Notes: generated by a model from the sequence alone, not told the origin. A DNA stretch of 64,000 nucleotides from Pusillimonas sp. UBA3987 (GCA_002384935.1 DGCD01000021.1:122281-186280); one strand, 5' to 3'; positions 35,343-45,062 are shown, counted from the stretch's first letter. A program made the numbers and translations.

Positions 35343-35443
35343 GCTGAACCCCAAAAAAATTGAAACCACCGTCATTATGCTATGACGCACACCTAATTTA
35401 AAAACCACCGCGACATTTTCATCCCGCAACAGCCCAAAACGCC

Positions 35444-35471
35444 AAAAGCCCCGGCAGGCGCCAGGGCTTTT
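35444..35471 (-). terminator. Rho-independent terminator after rpsI
   Basis: AAAAGCCC and GGGCTTTT, with a CGG...GCC inner part, form a strong hairpin. Read on the minus strand it ends in TTTTGGC and further Ts. It lies about 43 bp downstream of the rpsI stop and separates the ribosomal-protein operon from argC. Confidence 0.75.
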
Positions 35472-35513
35472 GTTTGGGGAGGCCCGAAAGCCGCCCTGAA
35501 GGCACCACGAAAA

Positions 35514-35906
35514 TTAACGCTTGCTGAACTGCTTGCGACGGCGGGCTTTGTGGAAACCCACTTTCTTACGTTCAACTTCACGCGCATCACGTGTCACCAG
35601 GCCAGCTTGCTTCAACACTGGCTTGAGTGTTTCATCGTAATCGATGAGCGCACGCGTAATACCGTGACGCACTGCACCTGCCTGGCCGTTTTCACCGCCA
35701 CCGTGCACGTTGATATGAAAATCGAACGATTCGAGGTGGTTGGTAAGCTCAAGCGGCTGACGTACAACCATACGGCCGGTTTCACGAGCGAAGTATTCAT
35801 CAACAGGCTTACCGTTGACAACGATGTTGCCTGAACCTTTTTTCAAGAACACACGAGCGACTGACGTTTTGCGGCGCCCGGTTCCATAATTCCAATTACC
35901 GATCAT
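35514..35906 (-). CDS. rpsI: 30S ribosomal protein S9
   Basis: 130 residues. YGTGRRKTSVARVFLKKGSG at the start and the C-terminal GFHKARRRKQFSKR tail that reaches the ribosomal P site are diagnostic. Separated from rplM by 9 bp, forming the conserved rplM-rpsI operon. Confidence 0.98.
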   Translation of the reverse strand: MIGNWNYGTGRRKTSVARVFLKKGSGNIVVNGKPVDEYFARETGRMVVRQPLELTNHLESFDFHINVHGGGENGQAGAVRHGITRALIDYDETLKPVLKQAGLVTRDAREVERKKVGFHKARRRKQFSKR

Positions 35907-35915
35907 GACCTGTCC

Positions 35916-36344
35916 TTAGATTTCGAGCGGTTTAGGCTGCTGAGCAGAATGGGGATGCTCGGCGCCAGCATAAATCTTGAGTTTCTTGGCCATGGCATAA
36001 CCCAGCGGGCCTTTAGGCAACATGCCTTTAACGGCTTTCTGGAGAGCACGACCGGGGAAACGCTGCTGCATTTTCTCGAAATTGGTTTCGGTAATGCCGC
36101 CGGGGTAACCCGAGTGACGATAGTAGCGCTTGTCGAGCGCCTTGTTACCGGTAACGACAATATCGGCAGCATTAATAATGACGATGTAATCGCCGGTGTC
36201 AACGTGTGGTGTGAATTCTGGTTTGTGCTTGCCGCGCAGGCGACGTGCAACTTCGCTGGCTACACGCCCAAGGACTTTACCCTTGGCATCAATCACGTAC
36301 CAGTCACGTTTGACTTCATGCGGCTTGGCCACGAAGGTCTTCAT
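35916..36344 (-). CDS. rplM: 50S ribosomal protein L13
   Basis: 142 residues from the ATG at 36342-36344 (MKTFVAKPHEVKRDWYVIDA). GDYIVIINAADIVVTGNK and KGMLPKGPLGYAMAKKLKIY are typical of L13. A longer frame to 36422 would cover the leader and is rejected. First gene of the rplM-rpsI operon, with a promoter about 80 bp upstream. Confidence 0.97.
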   Translation of the reverse strand: MKTFVAKPHEVKRDWYVIDAKGKVLGRVASEVARRLRGKHKPEFTPHVDTGDYIVIINAADIVVTGNKALDKRYYRHSGYPGGITETNFEKMQQRFPGRALQKAVKGMLPKGPLGYAMAKKLKIYAGAEHPHSAQQPKPLEI

Positions 36345-36421
36345 GATGGTTCCTAAAAAATAAAATAAAACAGGGTCTAAGCGTTGTACTTCGCCCGTAC
36401 CCTTAACTGGAAAAGCCCACA

Positions 36422-36451
36422 ATCATAGCATAAATTCTTGTTTTTGCGTAA
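36422..36451 (-). promoter_or_regulatory. Sigma-70 type promoter of rplM-rpsI
   Basis: On the minus strand TTACGC (36446-36451) and TATGAT (36422-36427) are spaced by 18 bp, a good -35/-10 pair, about 80 bp ahead of the rplM start. The leader could house autoregulation by L13 or S9, but no specific structure was identified. Confidence 0.55.
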
Positions 36452-37555
36452 CTATTGTGCCTTTGCCCGGTTCAGGGCGCGACTCAGATAGCTATCGTAA
36501 CTGCCCTCGGCCAGCCGGAACCAGGGGATGGTTTGATCTCGGAAAGCCATGTAATTTTCATACACTTTCTTGAACTGCGGGTACTTGGCGTTGAATTCCG
36601 CATAGACCGCTTGCGCCGCGTCGTAACAGGCATCCAAAACCTCAACCGGGAAAGCGCGCAACTGCGCCCCGTTCGCAACCAGGCGCCGCAATGCATCGGC
36701 GTTGTGCGCATCGTAATCCGTTAATAACTGCTGACCCGCATAACGGGAAGCCAGCGCTATAAGCGATTGATACTGCTTGGGCAGTTCGGCATACGCCTTT
36801 TCGTTCACGTATAAAGACACTTGAGCAGAGCCTTCCCACCAGCCCGGGTAATAATAATACTTGGCCACGCGCTGCAAACTCAGCTTTTCATCATCAAGCG
36901 GCCCAACGAACTCAACCGCATCAAGCGCCCCTTTTTCAAGCGAGGGATAAATGTCGCCGGGCGAGATTTGCTGGGGGATCACGCCCAGGCGTGACAACAC
37001 ATCGCCGGCAAAGCCCGCCGTACGCATTTTCAACCCTTTCAGGTCTGCGACCGACTTGATTTCCTTGCGATACCAGCCACCCATTTGGGTACCGGTATTG
37101 CCCATGGGAAAATTCACGATATGCCGTGGGGCAAAGACCTCGCGCATGAGTTTCAGGCCGTCACCCTGATCCATCCAGGCATTCATTTGGCGCGCATTCA
37201 AACCAAACGGCACGGCAGTATCGAAACAAAGGGTGGGGTCCTTTCCATAGTAATAATAAGAGGCGGTCTGGCCGCAATCGACAGTACGATTGCCAACGGC
37301 GTCAAGCACACCGAAGCCCGGCACCACTTCGCCACCCGGGTAAAGGCGAATGGTGAATTGCCCGTCGGACGCCTCTTCGATCATCTTGCAAAAGACTTCG
37401 GCAGACCCGAACAAAGGCGGTAAGGTCGGCCCGTAAGTTGATGTCATTTTCCAACTGACTTTGGGATTTTGCTGCGCAATAGCCGGCGTTGCAATGGCGG
37501 CCGTGCCTGCCACTGCACCCAACCCGGCCTTACCCAAAAAAGCGCGACGTTCCAT
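36452..37555 (-). CDS. TRAP transporter substrate-binding protein (DctP family)
   Basis: 367 residues. The N-terminus MERRAFLGKAGLGAVAGTAA ends in a signal cleavage site near AIAQQ, so the protein is periplasmic. The DctP fold is indicated by KMTSTYGPTLPPLFGSAEVF, ADLKGLKMRTAGFAGDVLSR and ALDAVEFVGPLDDEKLSLQR; the sequence resembles the subfamily that binds 2-oxo acids such as TakP. No membrane components DctQ/DctM lie next to it, so it is an orphan binding protein or its partners are elsewhere. The ligand is unknown. Confidence 0.88.
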   Translation of the reverse strand: MERRAFLGKAGLGAVAGTAAIATPAIAQQNPKVSWKMTSTYGPTLPPLFGSAEVFCKMIEEASDGQFTIRLYPGGEVVPGFGVLDAVGNRTVDCGQTASYYYYGKDPTLCFDTAVPFGLNARQMNAWMDQGDGLKLMREVFAPRHIVNFPMGNTGTQMGGWYRKEIKSVADLKGLKMRTAGFAGDVLSRLGVIPQQISPGDIYPSLEKGALDAVEFVGPLDDEKLSLQRVAKYYYYPGWWEGSAQVSLYVNEKAYAELPKQYQSLIALASRYAGQQLLTDYDAHNADALRRLVANGAQLRAFPVEVLDACYDAAQAVYAEFNAKYPQFKKVYENYMAFRDQTIPWFRLAEGSYDSYLSRALNRAKAQ

Positions 37556-37600
37556 TTTTATGACTCTCCCGAAAATAAACGACAGTGCATGAGACCTGCA

Positions 37601-38968
37601 CTACTGACCCGCCACTGACATTTGCTCAATCAGAATAGACCCGGTCGTTTTGGACCCACGCGTAATCGTGTCGGACCCGACCGCCGCGATTTGACGCAGC
37701 ATATCCGCCAGGTTTCCCGCAATGGTGAACTCCTGTACCGCATGGACAATTTCGCCATTCTCGACCCAATAGCCAAAAGCGCCGCGCGAATAATCACCCG
37801 TTACATAATTCACGCCCTGGCCAATGAGCTCGGTTACCAACAGGCCCGTGCCCAATTTACGCAACATGGCGCGAAAATCGTCATCGGGCTGGGTAAGACG
37901 GGAAGACAGCGTCAGGTTGTGCGAACCACCGGCATTCCCGGTTGTTTCCATGCCCAACTTGCGCGCGGTATAAGTCGACAGGAAATAACCGTTCAATACG
38001 CCGCCGGTAACGACATCACGTGCCGTCGTTCGAACGCCTTCGTCGTCGAATGGCGAACTGCCCATGCCGCCTGAAACATGCGGATCTTCCTTAACATCGA
38101 GATGGTCTGCCATAACCGGCTTGCCCAAGGCGTCGAGCAGAAAGCTGGCACGACGATACAATGCCCCGCCGCTGGTCGCCTGCACCAAAGACCCCAACAA
38201 GCCAACGGCAAGAGGCGCCTCGAAAAGAACTGGGTATTTTCCGGTTTTAATACGGCGTGCCGACAAACGCGCCAGGCTGCGGTGTGCAGCATAACGCCCC
38301 ACTTTGGACGCTTTGGCCAGATGCTTGGGATCGCGTGCAGCGGAATACCAATAATCGCGCTGCATATTCTCGCCCTGCCCCGCAATGGGCGCTACCGAAA
38401 TACCGTGGCGGGTATACGGAAAACCACCCATAAAGCCACGCGTATTCCCCAGGACGAAATGGCCCTCGAACGTGCTGACCGATGCGCCATCGGTATTCGT
38501 GATGAGCGGACTGACGGCGCGCGCCGCTTTTTCGGCCTTCAAGGCCTTTTGAACCGCTTTTTCGGTTGTTACGTCCCACGGGCTATAAAGATGCAGGTCA
38601 GGATATTCAAACGCCAGGAAATCAGCGTCCGGCAGCCCCGCCGCCGGATCGGCGGCCGTGTACTTGGCAATATGCCACGCCGCATCGACGGTTTCCCGAA
38701 GCGCTTTCCTGGAAAAATCAGATGTTGAAGCAGAGCCGCGCTGGGTGCCGGCAAAAACCGTCACGTCCAGCGAACGATCCCGGGTTTGCTCAACGGTTTC
38801 AATATCCTGATTGCGAACCGAGACAGACAAGCCTCGAGATTCGGACACCTCGGCCGCGGCATCACTCGCACCCAGAGAGCGGGCATAGTCGAGCGCTTCG
38901 GTCACCAGTTCCTGAAAGCGGGCCTGATTCTTTTTGACCGGTAGATGGAAATTGGATTTTTTGCTCAT
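37601..38968 (-). CDS. pmbA: Metalloprotease PmbA/TldE
   Basis: 455 residues of the TldD/PmbA family (U62), including ALDYARSLGASDAAAEVSES at the N-terminus and NLTLSSRLTQPDD with GVNYVTGDYSRGAFGYWVEN near the C-terminus. TldE forms a heterodimer with TldD, which carries the zinc site, and degrades unfolded peptides such as CcdA or matures microcins. The tldD partner is not in the window. Divergent from darP across about 64 bp. Confidence 0.94.
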   Translation of the reverse strand: MSKKSNFHLPVKKNQARFQELVTEALDYARSLGASDAAAEVSESRGLSVSVRNQDIETVEQTRDRSLDVTVFAGTQRGSASTSDFSRKALRETVDAAWHIAKYTAADPAAGLPDADFLAFEYPDLHLYSPWDVTTEKAVQKALKAEKAARAVSPLITNTDGASVSTFEGHFVLGNTRGFMGGFPYTRHGISVAPIAGQGENMQRDYWYSAARDPKHLAKASKVGRYAAHRSLARLSARRIKTGKYPVLFEAPLAVGLLGSLVQATSGGALYRRASFLLDALGKPVMADHLDVKEDPHVSGGMGSSPFDDEGVRTTARDVVTGGVLNGYFLSTYTARKLGMETTGNAGGSHNLTLSSRLTQPDDDFRAMLRKLGTGLLVTELIGQGVNYVTGDYSRGAFGYWVENGEIVHAVQEFTIAGNLADMLRQIAAVGSDTITRGSKTTGSILIEQMSVAGQ

Positions 38969-39032
38969 TACATCCCTTCTTGTTTAACGCAGTTATCATA
39001 TCGCTAATTCCACGATCTTATCTTTTACCTGC

Positions 39033-39572
39033 ATGACAAACGAGTCCGAAAATTCTGAAAGCGAATACGACCGCCCCAGCAAGTCGCAGGTCAAGCGCGA
39101 AATGCATGCCTTGCTGGACCTTGGCAAAGAATTGGTCGACCTTTCTCCCGAACGCCTGAAGCAACTTCCCTTATCGGAAAAACTGCTGGAGTCGATTCGG
39201 CTGGCGCAGCGCATCAATAGTCGTGAAGGTCGCCGACGACAAATTCATTATGTGGGCAAACTCATGCGCGACGCCGACGCCGATGCAATCAGGCACCAGC
39301 TTGATGTATGGGAAAATGGTTCACGTGAGGAAGCGGCGGCCATGCATCAATTAGAGGCCCAGCGCGACTTGCTTCTGAAAGATGACCAAGCCCTTACGGA
39401 ATTACTGACCGAATTTGAGCAAGCCGATGTTCAGCACTTGCGGTCGCTGATCCGTGCCGGGCGCAAGGAACAGGAAGCCAATCAGAACCTGCAGCCCGGG
39501 CAGGCTCCGAAACGCAAACATTACCGGGCGCTGTATCAGGCCTTGAAAACCTTACAAAACACGAACTCTTAA
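39033..39572 (+). CDS. darP: Ribosome-associated protein DarP/YjgA (DUF615)
   Basis: 179 residues of the DUF615 family: RPSKSQVKREMHALLDLGKE, then RLAQRINSREGRRRQIHYVG and KLMRDADADAIR are its signature. The protein promotes late assembly of the 50S ribosomal subunit. Highly charged and helical, no membrane segment. The gene precedes an esterase gene in the same direction by 30 bp; pmbA and darP as divergent neighbours is a common arrangement. Confidence 0.93.
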   Translation: MTNESENSESEYDRPSKSQVKREMHALLDLGKELVDLSPERLKQLPLSEKLLESIRLAQRINSREGRRRQIHYVGKLMRDADADAIRHQLDVWENGSREEAAAMHQLEAQRDLLLKDDQALTELLTEFEQADVQHLRSLIRAGRKEQEANQNLQPGQAPKRKHYRALYQALKTLQNTNS

Positions 39573-39602
39573 TTTTTACCGTACTGTCGAAACAATACCA
39601 CC

Positions 39603-40292
39603 ATGAGCGAATTCACCACCCAACTGGACTCTCTTGAGCTCGAAACAGGCAAAAACCCGACACACGCTGTCATCTGGCTGCACGGCCTGGGTGCCGATGG
39701 CAATGACTTCGCCCCCATCGTCCCGGAACTCAATCTGGCGCCGAACCCGCAAATTCGCTTTGTGTTCCCCCATGCCCCTGTCATGCCCGTGACCATTAAC
39801 CAGGGCATGCAAATGCGCGCCTGGTACGACATAAAAGACAGCGATATCGGCCGGCGCGAAGATGAAAACGGCCTTCGTCAGTCGGAACAAATCATCCGCG
39901 CGCTTATCGCACGTGAAAATGCACGCGGTATTCCCAGCCATAACATCATTCTGGCCGGCTTCTCGCAAGGCTGCGCCATGACACTGCAAACGGGATTGCG
40001 CCTGGAGGAACAACTGGCGGGCCTGCTATGCCTCTCCGGTTACCTGCCATTGGCTGAAATGGTCGAGGCGGAACGCCACCCGGCGAATCAAGACACACCC
40101 ATCTTCATGGCGCACGGCACGCAAGATCCGGTTGTTTCCATTGAGCGTGCGAAGGCTTCATGCGAACAGTTGCAACAATTGGGCTACAACATTGAATGGA
40201 AAAACTACGGCATACCCCACTCGGTGTGCCTGGACGAAATTCGCGATATTGCCCGGTTTTTTGCACGCAACTTCACTGCGCATGCGGCATAG
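39603..40292 (+). CDS. Carboxylesterase/phospholipase, alpha/beta hydrolase
   Basis: 229 residues of the Est/YpfH-like carboxylesterase family. Oxyanion region AVIWLHGLGADGNDFAPIV, nucleophile serine in LAGFSQGCAM, acid in AHGTQDPVV and histidine in YGIPHSV complete the catalytic triad. Cytoplasmic and broad in substrate within the family; the natural substrate is unknown. It is convergent with the acetyltransferase gene that follows, with 19 bp between their stops. Confidence 0.92.
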   Translation: MSEFTTQLDSLELETGKNPTHAVIWLHGLGADGNDFAPIVPELNLAPNPQIRFVFPHAPVMPVTINQGMQMRAWYDIKDSDIGRREDENGLRQSEQIIRALIARENARGIPSHNIILAGFSQGCAMTLQTGLRLEEQLAGLLCLSGYLPLAEMVEAERHPANQDTPIFMAHGTQDPVVSIERAKASCEQLQQLGYNIEWKNYGIPHSVCLDEIRDIARFFARNFTAHAA

Positions 40293-40311
40293 CCGCCCAC
40301 CTCGGTGGCGG

Positions 40312-42768
40312 CTATAACGACAACCACACGCGACGCAAGACAGGGTCGTCCTCATCGACGTCATTCTTGAAACCCATGCGGGTCATCAGCCCCAGCATAG
40401 GTCGGTTTGCCGCCAGCACAAACCCTTCGATGTAATCAAGATGCTGTGCGCGAGCCACTTGCAACAAGCCTTGCAGCAGATCCTGCCCCAACCCGTGCCG
40501 CTGCCAGTTGTCGGCCACGACCAAGGCATATTCCGCGCCCCGGCCATCGGCATTACGCAAATAATGCGCAAAACCAATAATTTCCTCCTGCGGATGCCCC
40601 CGGTGCTCGGGATTGCGTAACTGCACCGTGGCGACCAGCGCCAGTTCCCTGTCGTAATCAATCCGGGTATAACGCGCCAACATGCTGGGCGTGAGTTCAC
40701 GCAACATGGACACAAAACGCATGTAACGCGACTCGTCGGACAGACCACGCACAAAACGTTGCAAGGGTTCGGCATCCTCCGGCCGAATGGGACGCATCAA
40801 CCAGGGCTGACCGTCGGCAAACTGCTTCTCGTGCACCAGATGACGTGGATAGGGGTGGATAGCCATATGGCCATAACCCGACTCCTCCGGCAAGGCCGCC
40901 AAGCGTGACGGCGCCACTTCAATGTGAACCGCTTGGGCAAACAGGTGGGTATTTCCGGCCCACAGGGGGTCAATAAGAAGCTGCTGAATTTCGGGCAGCA
41001 TGCACACCATGTCGGATAACCGCTCAAGCGCATCCTCCAGGCTGGCCTGCGCCGCCGGACTAATCTGATGCCGCAACGCCCGCCGCCAGACCACGCTGCG
41101 TTCGATGATCTGCCGAGCCAGGAAACTATTCAACGGCGGCAAATCAACCGCCCTGTCACGCGACGAGATAACAGTACGACCACCAGAACCAAAGTTAATG
41201 AACGGACCATACTGCGCATCGTGCCCCACACGAATTGCCATCGGCGCATCATCAACCTGACTCAACCCGGGAAAATCGTCTTGATCCGAGAGCAACTCAA
41301 CTGGCACGCCAAAGCAGGCCAGGAGCTGGGCACACTCGTGAAACTCAAGCGTGGATCTTTGCGCCTGCAACACCGCGTTAATCAGCAAACGTGCCTGGTC
41401 TACCTTCGGCGGCTGGTTCAGCGGCTCCGGGGGCAGCGTTTGTTGCGACAACACCTGGTTGTAATGATAGGTGGCCAACACACCAAAAGCATTCACAGCG
41501 GCCTCAGGCGTGCGAAACGACGGAATTCCCGCCTCATCGAGCCGGTGCCTTAGCGGGCGCATTGTGGCCTCGCCCATCAGGCACGCCATGACCGGCTTGG
41601 TGGCACTGGCGGCGGTATGCGCCAGTTGCGCAACAATGCCGCCCATATCAACGCGCTGATCGGGAGCCAACAGAACGAGAATACCGTCGACACCCGCGTC
41701 GGCCGTCAACGACTTCAACACAGCCTCCATGGTTTCCGGCGTCAGTGCAACGCGCGTTACCACGGGATTGGCAACCTGGGCGGCCTCTTCAAGCGATTCT
41801 GCCAAGACCTTTTGCGTATGCAGCGACAACTCGGCCCTTTGCACCGCCGAAGCAGCCCCCATGATATCGAGCGTCAGCTGAGGCGGCCCACTGCCATTGG
41901 AAACAATGGCAATACGCCGGCCCTTCGGACGCACAGGGCTGCGCAATACCTTGATGGACGAAAACAATTGCACAAAGTAAGGAATACGTACAGCGCCGGC
42001 TCGTCGCAACAAGGCATTAAATACGGCGTCGCTTTCGGAGTTGGGGTTACGCGACCCGCCACCGGCTTTCAATACCACCACCGGTTTAACCGCTGCCGCC
42101 GCCCGCAAGGCACTGAATAACGCCCGCGGCGAAGGTAACTGTTCAAGGTAGACTGCAATGCTATCCGTTCGTGAATCGGTCGCAAGATAGTCGAGCAGAT
42201 GAGCGAGCGTCAAATCGGTTTCATCGCCCATGGACGCAACGGTGGAAAAACCCAGGTTCGCGTCGCGTGCCCAATCGAGCACCGCACTGACAATGGCCTC
42301 CGACTGCGACACCAGCGCCACCTTGCCCGGTAATGCCAGATGTGAAGAAAGGCTTGCGTTCAACCCCAGATGGGGTCGTTGGACGCCAAGTGTACGGGGC
42401 CCCAGCATGACGCAATCGTTTTCGCGCGACCACTGCACGCACAGCTGGCAGTCTTGTTCCGGCGTGACCGAAGGCGAAGACGGCGAGAGCACAATAAGAG
42501 CACGAGGACGATATTGCTCCAATGCGCCCAACGCTTCAGGTAATGCGTGATAAGGCAGCGCCAGAACAGCCAGATCAAGACGCCGCCCCGGCGACACACC
42601 GGCCAGACGCCCGGGCCATTGCGTATCGTCCTTTTCCGACCAAACCACATGGGTTTGATGTTGCGCCAGAAGCCCCAGTGAAGCAATGGTTTTCATAGGC
42701 AGTCGCGCAGGACCGGCAACCAGCACTGATGCAGGATCAAACAGGGCGGCAAGACGATGACGAAGCAT
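40312..42768 (-). CDS. Pat-like protein acetyltransferase: acyl-CoA-synthetase-like plus GNAT domain
   Basis: 818 residues in three parts. Residues 1-~330 are a CoA-binding/succinyl-CoA-ligase-like module (LGLNASLSSHLALPGKVALV, SQSEAIVSAVLDWARDANLG). Residues ~430-640 look like an ATP-grasp-derived segment (PFINFGSGGRTV). The C-terminal ~160 residues are a GNAT domain (RYMRFVSMLRELTPSMLARY, then DNWQRHGLGQDLLQGLLQVA for acetyl-CoA binding). This is the layout of Pat/YfiQ, which acetylates lysines of enzymes such as acetyl-CoA synthetase. It is shorter than the ~886-residue Salmonella Pat and the synthetase part is probably non-catalytic. Convergent with the esterase gene. Confidence 0.85.
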   Translation of the reverse strand: MLRHRLAALFDPASVLVAGPARLPMKTIASLGLLAQHQTHVVWSEKDDTQWPGRLAGVSPGRRLDLAVLALPYHALPEALGALEQYRPRALIVLSPSSPSVTPEQDCQLCVQWSRENDCVMLGPRTLGVQRPHLGLNASLSSHLALPGKVALVSQSEAIVSAVLDWARDANLGFSTVASMGDETDLTLAHLLDYLATDSRTDSIAVYLEQLPSPRALFSALRAAAAVKPVVVLKAGGGSRNPNSESDAVFNALLRRAGAVRIPYFVQLFSSIKVLRSPVRPKGRRIAIVSNGSGPPQLTLDIMGAASAVQRAELSLHTQKVLAESLEEAAQVANPVVTRVALTPETMEAVLKSLTADAGVDGILVLLAPDQRVDMGGIVAQLAHTAASATKPVMACLMGEATMRPLRHRLDEAGIPSFRTPEAAVNAFGVLATYHYNQVLSQQTLPPEPLNQPPKVDQARLLINAVLQAQRSTLEFHECAQLLACFGVPVELLSDQDDFPGLSQVDDAPMAIRVGHDAQYGPFINFGSGGRTVISSRDRAVDLPPLNSFLARQIIERSVVWRRALRHQISPAAQASLEDALERLSDMVCMLPEIQQLLIDPLWAGNTHLFAQAVHIEVAPSRLAALPEESGYGHMAIHPYPRHLVHEKQFADGQPWLMRPIRPEDAEPLQRFVRGLSDESRYMRFVSMLRELTPSMLARYTRIDYDRELALVATVQLRNPEHRGHPQEEIIGFAHYLRNADGRGAEYALVVADNWQRHGLGQDLLQGLLQVARAQHLDYIEGFVLAANRPMLGLMTRMGFKNDVDEDDPVLRRVWLSL

Positions 42769-42855
42769 GACTGTGAAAGCTTACTCTAAAATAGACCCAT
42801 TATTCATCAATACGGGTGCCCACAACAGGCACCCTGCAAAGCCTAAACATAATCT

Positions 42856-44277
42856 ATGAGTTCGTCTACCTCCCAAACCGTCCGCACCCGTTTTGCTCCC
42901 TCACCCACAGGCTACCTGCATCTGGGTGGGGCCCGCACAGCGCTTTTTGCATGGGCCTTTGCGCGCCGTCACAACGGCATATTCGTTTTGCGTATTGAAG
43001 ACACCGACCTCGAACGCTCAACACCTGAAGCGGTTCAAGCCATTCTCGACGCCATGGACTGGCTGGGCATGCAGCCCGATGAGGGGCCTTTCTATCAAAT
43101 GCAACGCATGGACTTGTATCGCGATGTGATCGAACGCATGCTGGAGGAAGGCAATGCCTACTATTGCTACAGCAGCGCGGAAGAAGTGGAAGCCATGCGC
43201 GAGAAAGCGCGCCGCAACGGCTTGAAGCCGCGCTACGATGGAACCTGGCGGCCCGAAGCCGGAAAAACGTTGCCCCCGATACCGGAAGGCCGCAAGCCCG
43301 TTGTTCGTTTCAAAACACCCCAGGGCGGCACGACAAGCTGGAACGATCTTGTTAAAGGCCCGATCACGATTGACAACGGCGAGCTGGACGATCTGATCAT
43401 TGCACGTACCGACGGTACGCCCACATACAACTTTTGCGTTGTCGTCGACGACTGGGATATGCAGATCACCCATGTCATTCGCGGCGACGACCATATCAAC
43501 AATACTCCCCGTCAAATTAATATTTTGCGGGCGCTGGGCGGAACTTTGCCGCAATACGGGCACGTTCCGATGATTCTCGGTCCCGATGGGGAAAAACTGT
43601 CGAAACGGCATGGGGCAGTGAGCGTCGTGCAATACCATGACGACGGTTATTTGCCTGAAGCCATGGTGAATTATCTGGCGCGCCTGGGCTGGAGCCACGG
43701 CAACGACGAAATTTTCTCGCGCGACCAACTGATTGAGTGGTTTGATACACGCAATCTCAGTAAATCGGCGGCACAATGGGACCCAAAGAAACTGAACTGG
43801 GTCAATGCGCATTATATTCGTGAAACCAGTAACAAAAAGCTGGCACAAGAGGTCGCGCCACGGATTTTGAAACTGGATGGAGATCCGGAGGCAACCGACC
43901 TGGAAGCAGTCATGGGGCTGTTGAAAGAACGAGCCGAAACCTTGAACCAGCTAGCCGAAGATGCCATGTTGTTCTGCGGCCCTTTTGTTCCCGCCGACGA
44001 CGAGTTGAAGAAAACACACCTGACCCCGGACGCCTTGAAAGTTCTGGCTGATTTTGCCACTCAGGCAGAAACGCTCCCGGCCTGGACCACACCGGCTATC
44101 GCCGACCTGATTCAGACCGTGTTGAAACAGCACAACCTGAAAATGCCAAAACTGGGTATACCGTTGCGGGTTGCCATCACGGGGCGTAAACAAACCCCGG
44201 CGGTTGACGCTGTATTAAGCCTGCTCGGTCGCGAAATCGTTTTAAAGCGACTGGCTGCAACCCTGGCAGATAAATAA
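42856..44277 (+). CDS. gltX: Glutamyl-tRNA synthetase
   Basis: 473 residues. HIGH motif in FAPSPTGYLHLGGARTALFA and KMSKS equivalent KLSKRHGAVSV are clear, with the anticodon-binding domain at the C-terminus. Charges tRNA-Glu (and possibly tRNA-Gln in organisms with the amidotransferase route). Divergent from the Pat-like gene, with about 87 bp between the two starts. Confidence 0.97.
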   Translation: MSSSTSQTVRTRFAPSPTGYLHLGGARTALFAWAFARRHNGIFVLRIEDTDLERSTPEAVQAILDAMDWLGMQPDEGPFYQMQRMDLYRDVIERMLEEGNAYYCYSSAEEVEAMREKARRNGLKPRYDGTWRPEAGKTLPPIPEGRKPVVRFKTPQGGTTSWNDLVKGPITIDNGELDDLIIARTDGTPTYNFCVVVDDWDMQITHVIRGDDHINNTPRQINILRALGGTLPQYGHVPMILGPDGEKLSKRHGAVSVVQYHDDGYLPEAMVNYLARLGWSHGNDEIFSRDQLIEWFDTRNLSKSAAQWDPKKLNWVNAHYIRETSNKKLAQEVAPRILKLDGDPEATDLEAVMGLLKERAETLNQLAEDAMLFCGPFVPADDELKKTHLTPDALKVLADFATQAETLPAWTTPAIADLIQTVLKQHNLKMPKLGIPLRVAITGRKQTPAVDAVLSLLGREIVLKRLAATLADK

Positions 44278-44325
44278 GGCCATCGCAAACCGAATAAAAG
44301 CACGAATAAATACAATGCAGCCCAA

Positions 44326-44808
44326 CTAAAACGGCAAGCGGTAATCGTCAGGCATACGCTTTAGCGAAAACCCGCTTTGCCCGCTGCCAAGCCTAAGCTG
44401 CCCCGACCCCTGCACGACAGACGAGTAGCGATTCACATAGATAGGGTCGTCTGCTTCGACCCATGCGCCATTGGACTTCAATGTTCTCAGGATCAGGTCG
44501 CCGTTGCCGGCATCGTGCTGCCAGCAACCGGTTTCCCGCAACGATTGTGATGGCTTGCCTTGGCGTTGCAAGCGTTCGGCATACGTCATGGTCCCGTCGG
44601 GGCGCAAATGCATCCAAACCTGAAATGAGCCCGCCACACCCGCCTGCTTGCGCTCTCCGAGCCAATTCCCTTCAAGGGCGGCATTGCCGGGCGGTACGCA
44701 ATTTATTTCAGACGTATGCTTTGCCTGCTTTGGGGCCTGTGCACACCCCCCAACCAGCAATGCCGCAATCGAACCCAAAAGCAACGAACGAATTTTCATT
44801 CCAGACAT
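44326..44808 (-). CDS. Putative lipoprotein
   Basis: 160 residues from the ATG at 44806-44808 (MSGMKIRSLLLGSIAALLVG); a start three codons later is also possible. A lipobox LVGGC gives a lipidated cysteine, so the protein sits in the periplasm attached to a membrane. The mature part is beta-rich (GNWLGERKQAGVAGSFQVWM, RPDGTMTYAERL) and recalls a lipocalin-like or DUF-type stress domain, but I do not recognise the family. It is convergent with gltX and divergent from nrdA. Confidence 0.65.
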   Translation of the reverse strand: MSGMKIRSLLLGSIAALLVGGCAQAPKQAKHTSEINCVPPGNAALEGNWLGERKQAGVAGSFQVWMHLRPDGTMTYAERLQRQGKPSQSLRETGCWQHDAGNGDLILRTLKSNGAWVEADDPIYVNRYSSVVQGSGQLRLGSGQSGFSLKRMPDDYRLPF

Positions 44809-45015
44809 AGCCGAGTTATTCCAATACAAATAAGTAATAAGGCACGATGGAATAATTATGCCACCCGGTGGCCCGAGCTTGCGGAAAACGTCCATCGTGA
44901 CAATACATTGAGGCATTTGAAACTGAATTGCAACAGCCCCTGATGGCAAGCCCTAAGACTTTTTTGAAATAAACATCAGATAGTTGTTTACCCTGCTTGA
45001 TTCGCCCGGCCCATA

Positions 45016-45062
45016 ACACTACAATTAGTGCCTGAATCATTCAAAACCACTACATATAGTGG
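45016..45062. promoter_or_regulatory. Pair of NrdR boxes upstream of nrdA
   Basis: Two copies close to the NrdR consensus ACACWATATATWGTGT: ACACTACAATTAGTGC at 45016-45031 and CCACTACATATAGTGG at 45047-45062. Their starts are 31 bp apart, three helical turns, as in established NrdR targets. They lie 128-174 bp ahead of the nrdA start and should mediate (d)ATP-dependent repression by NrdR (encoded at 26468-26965). Confidence 0.8.
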
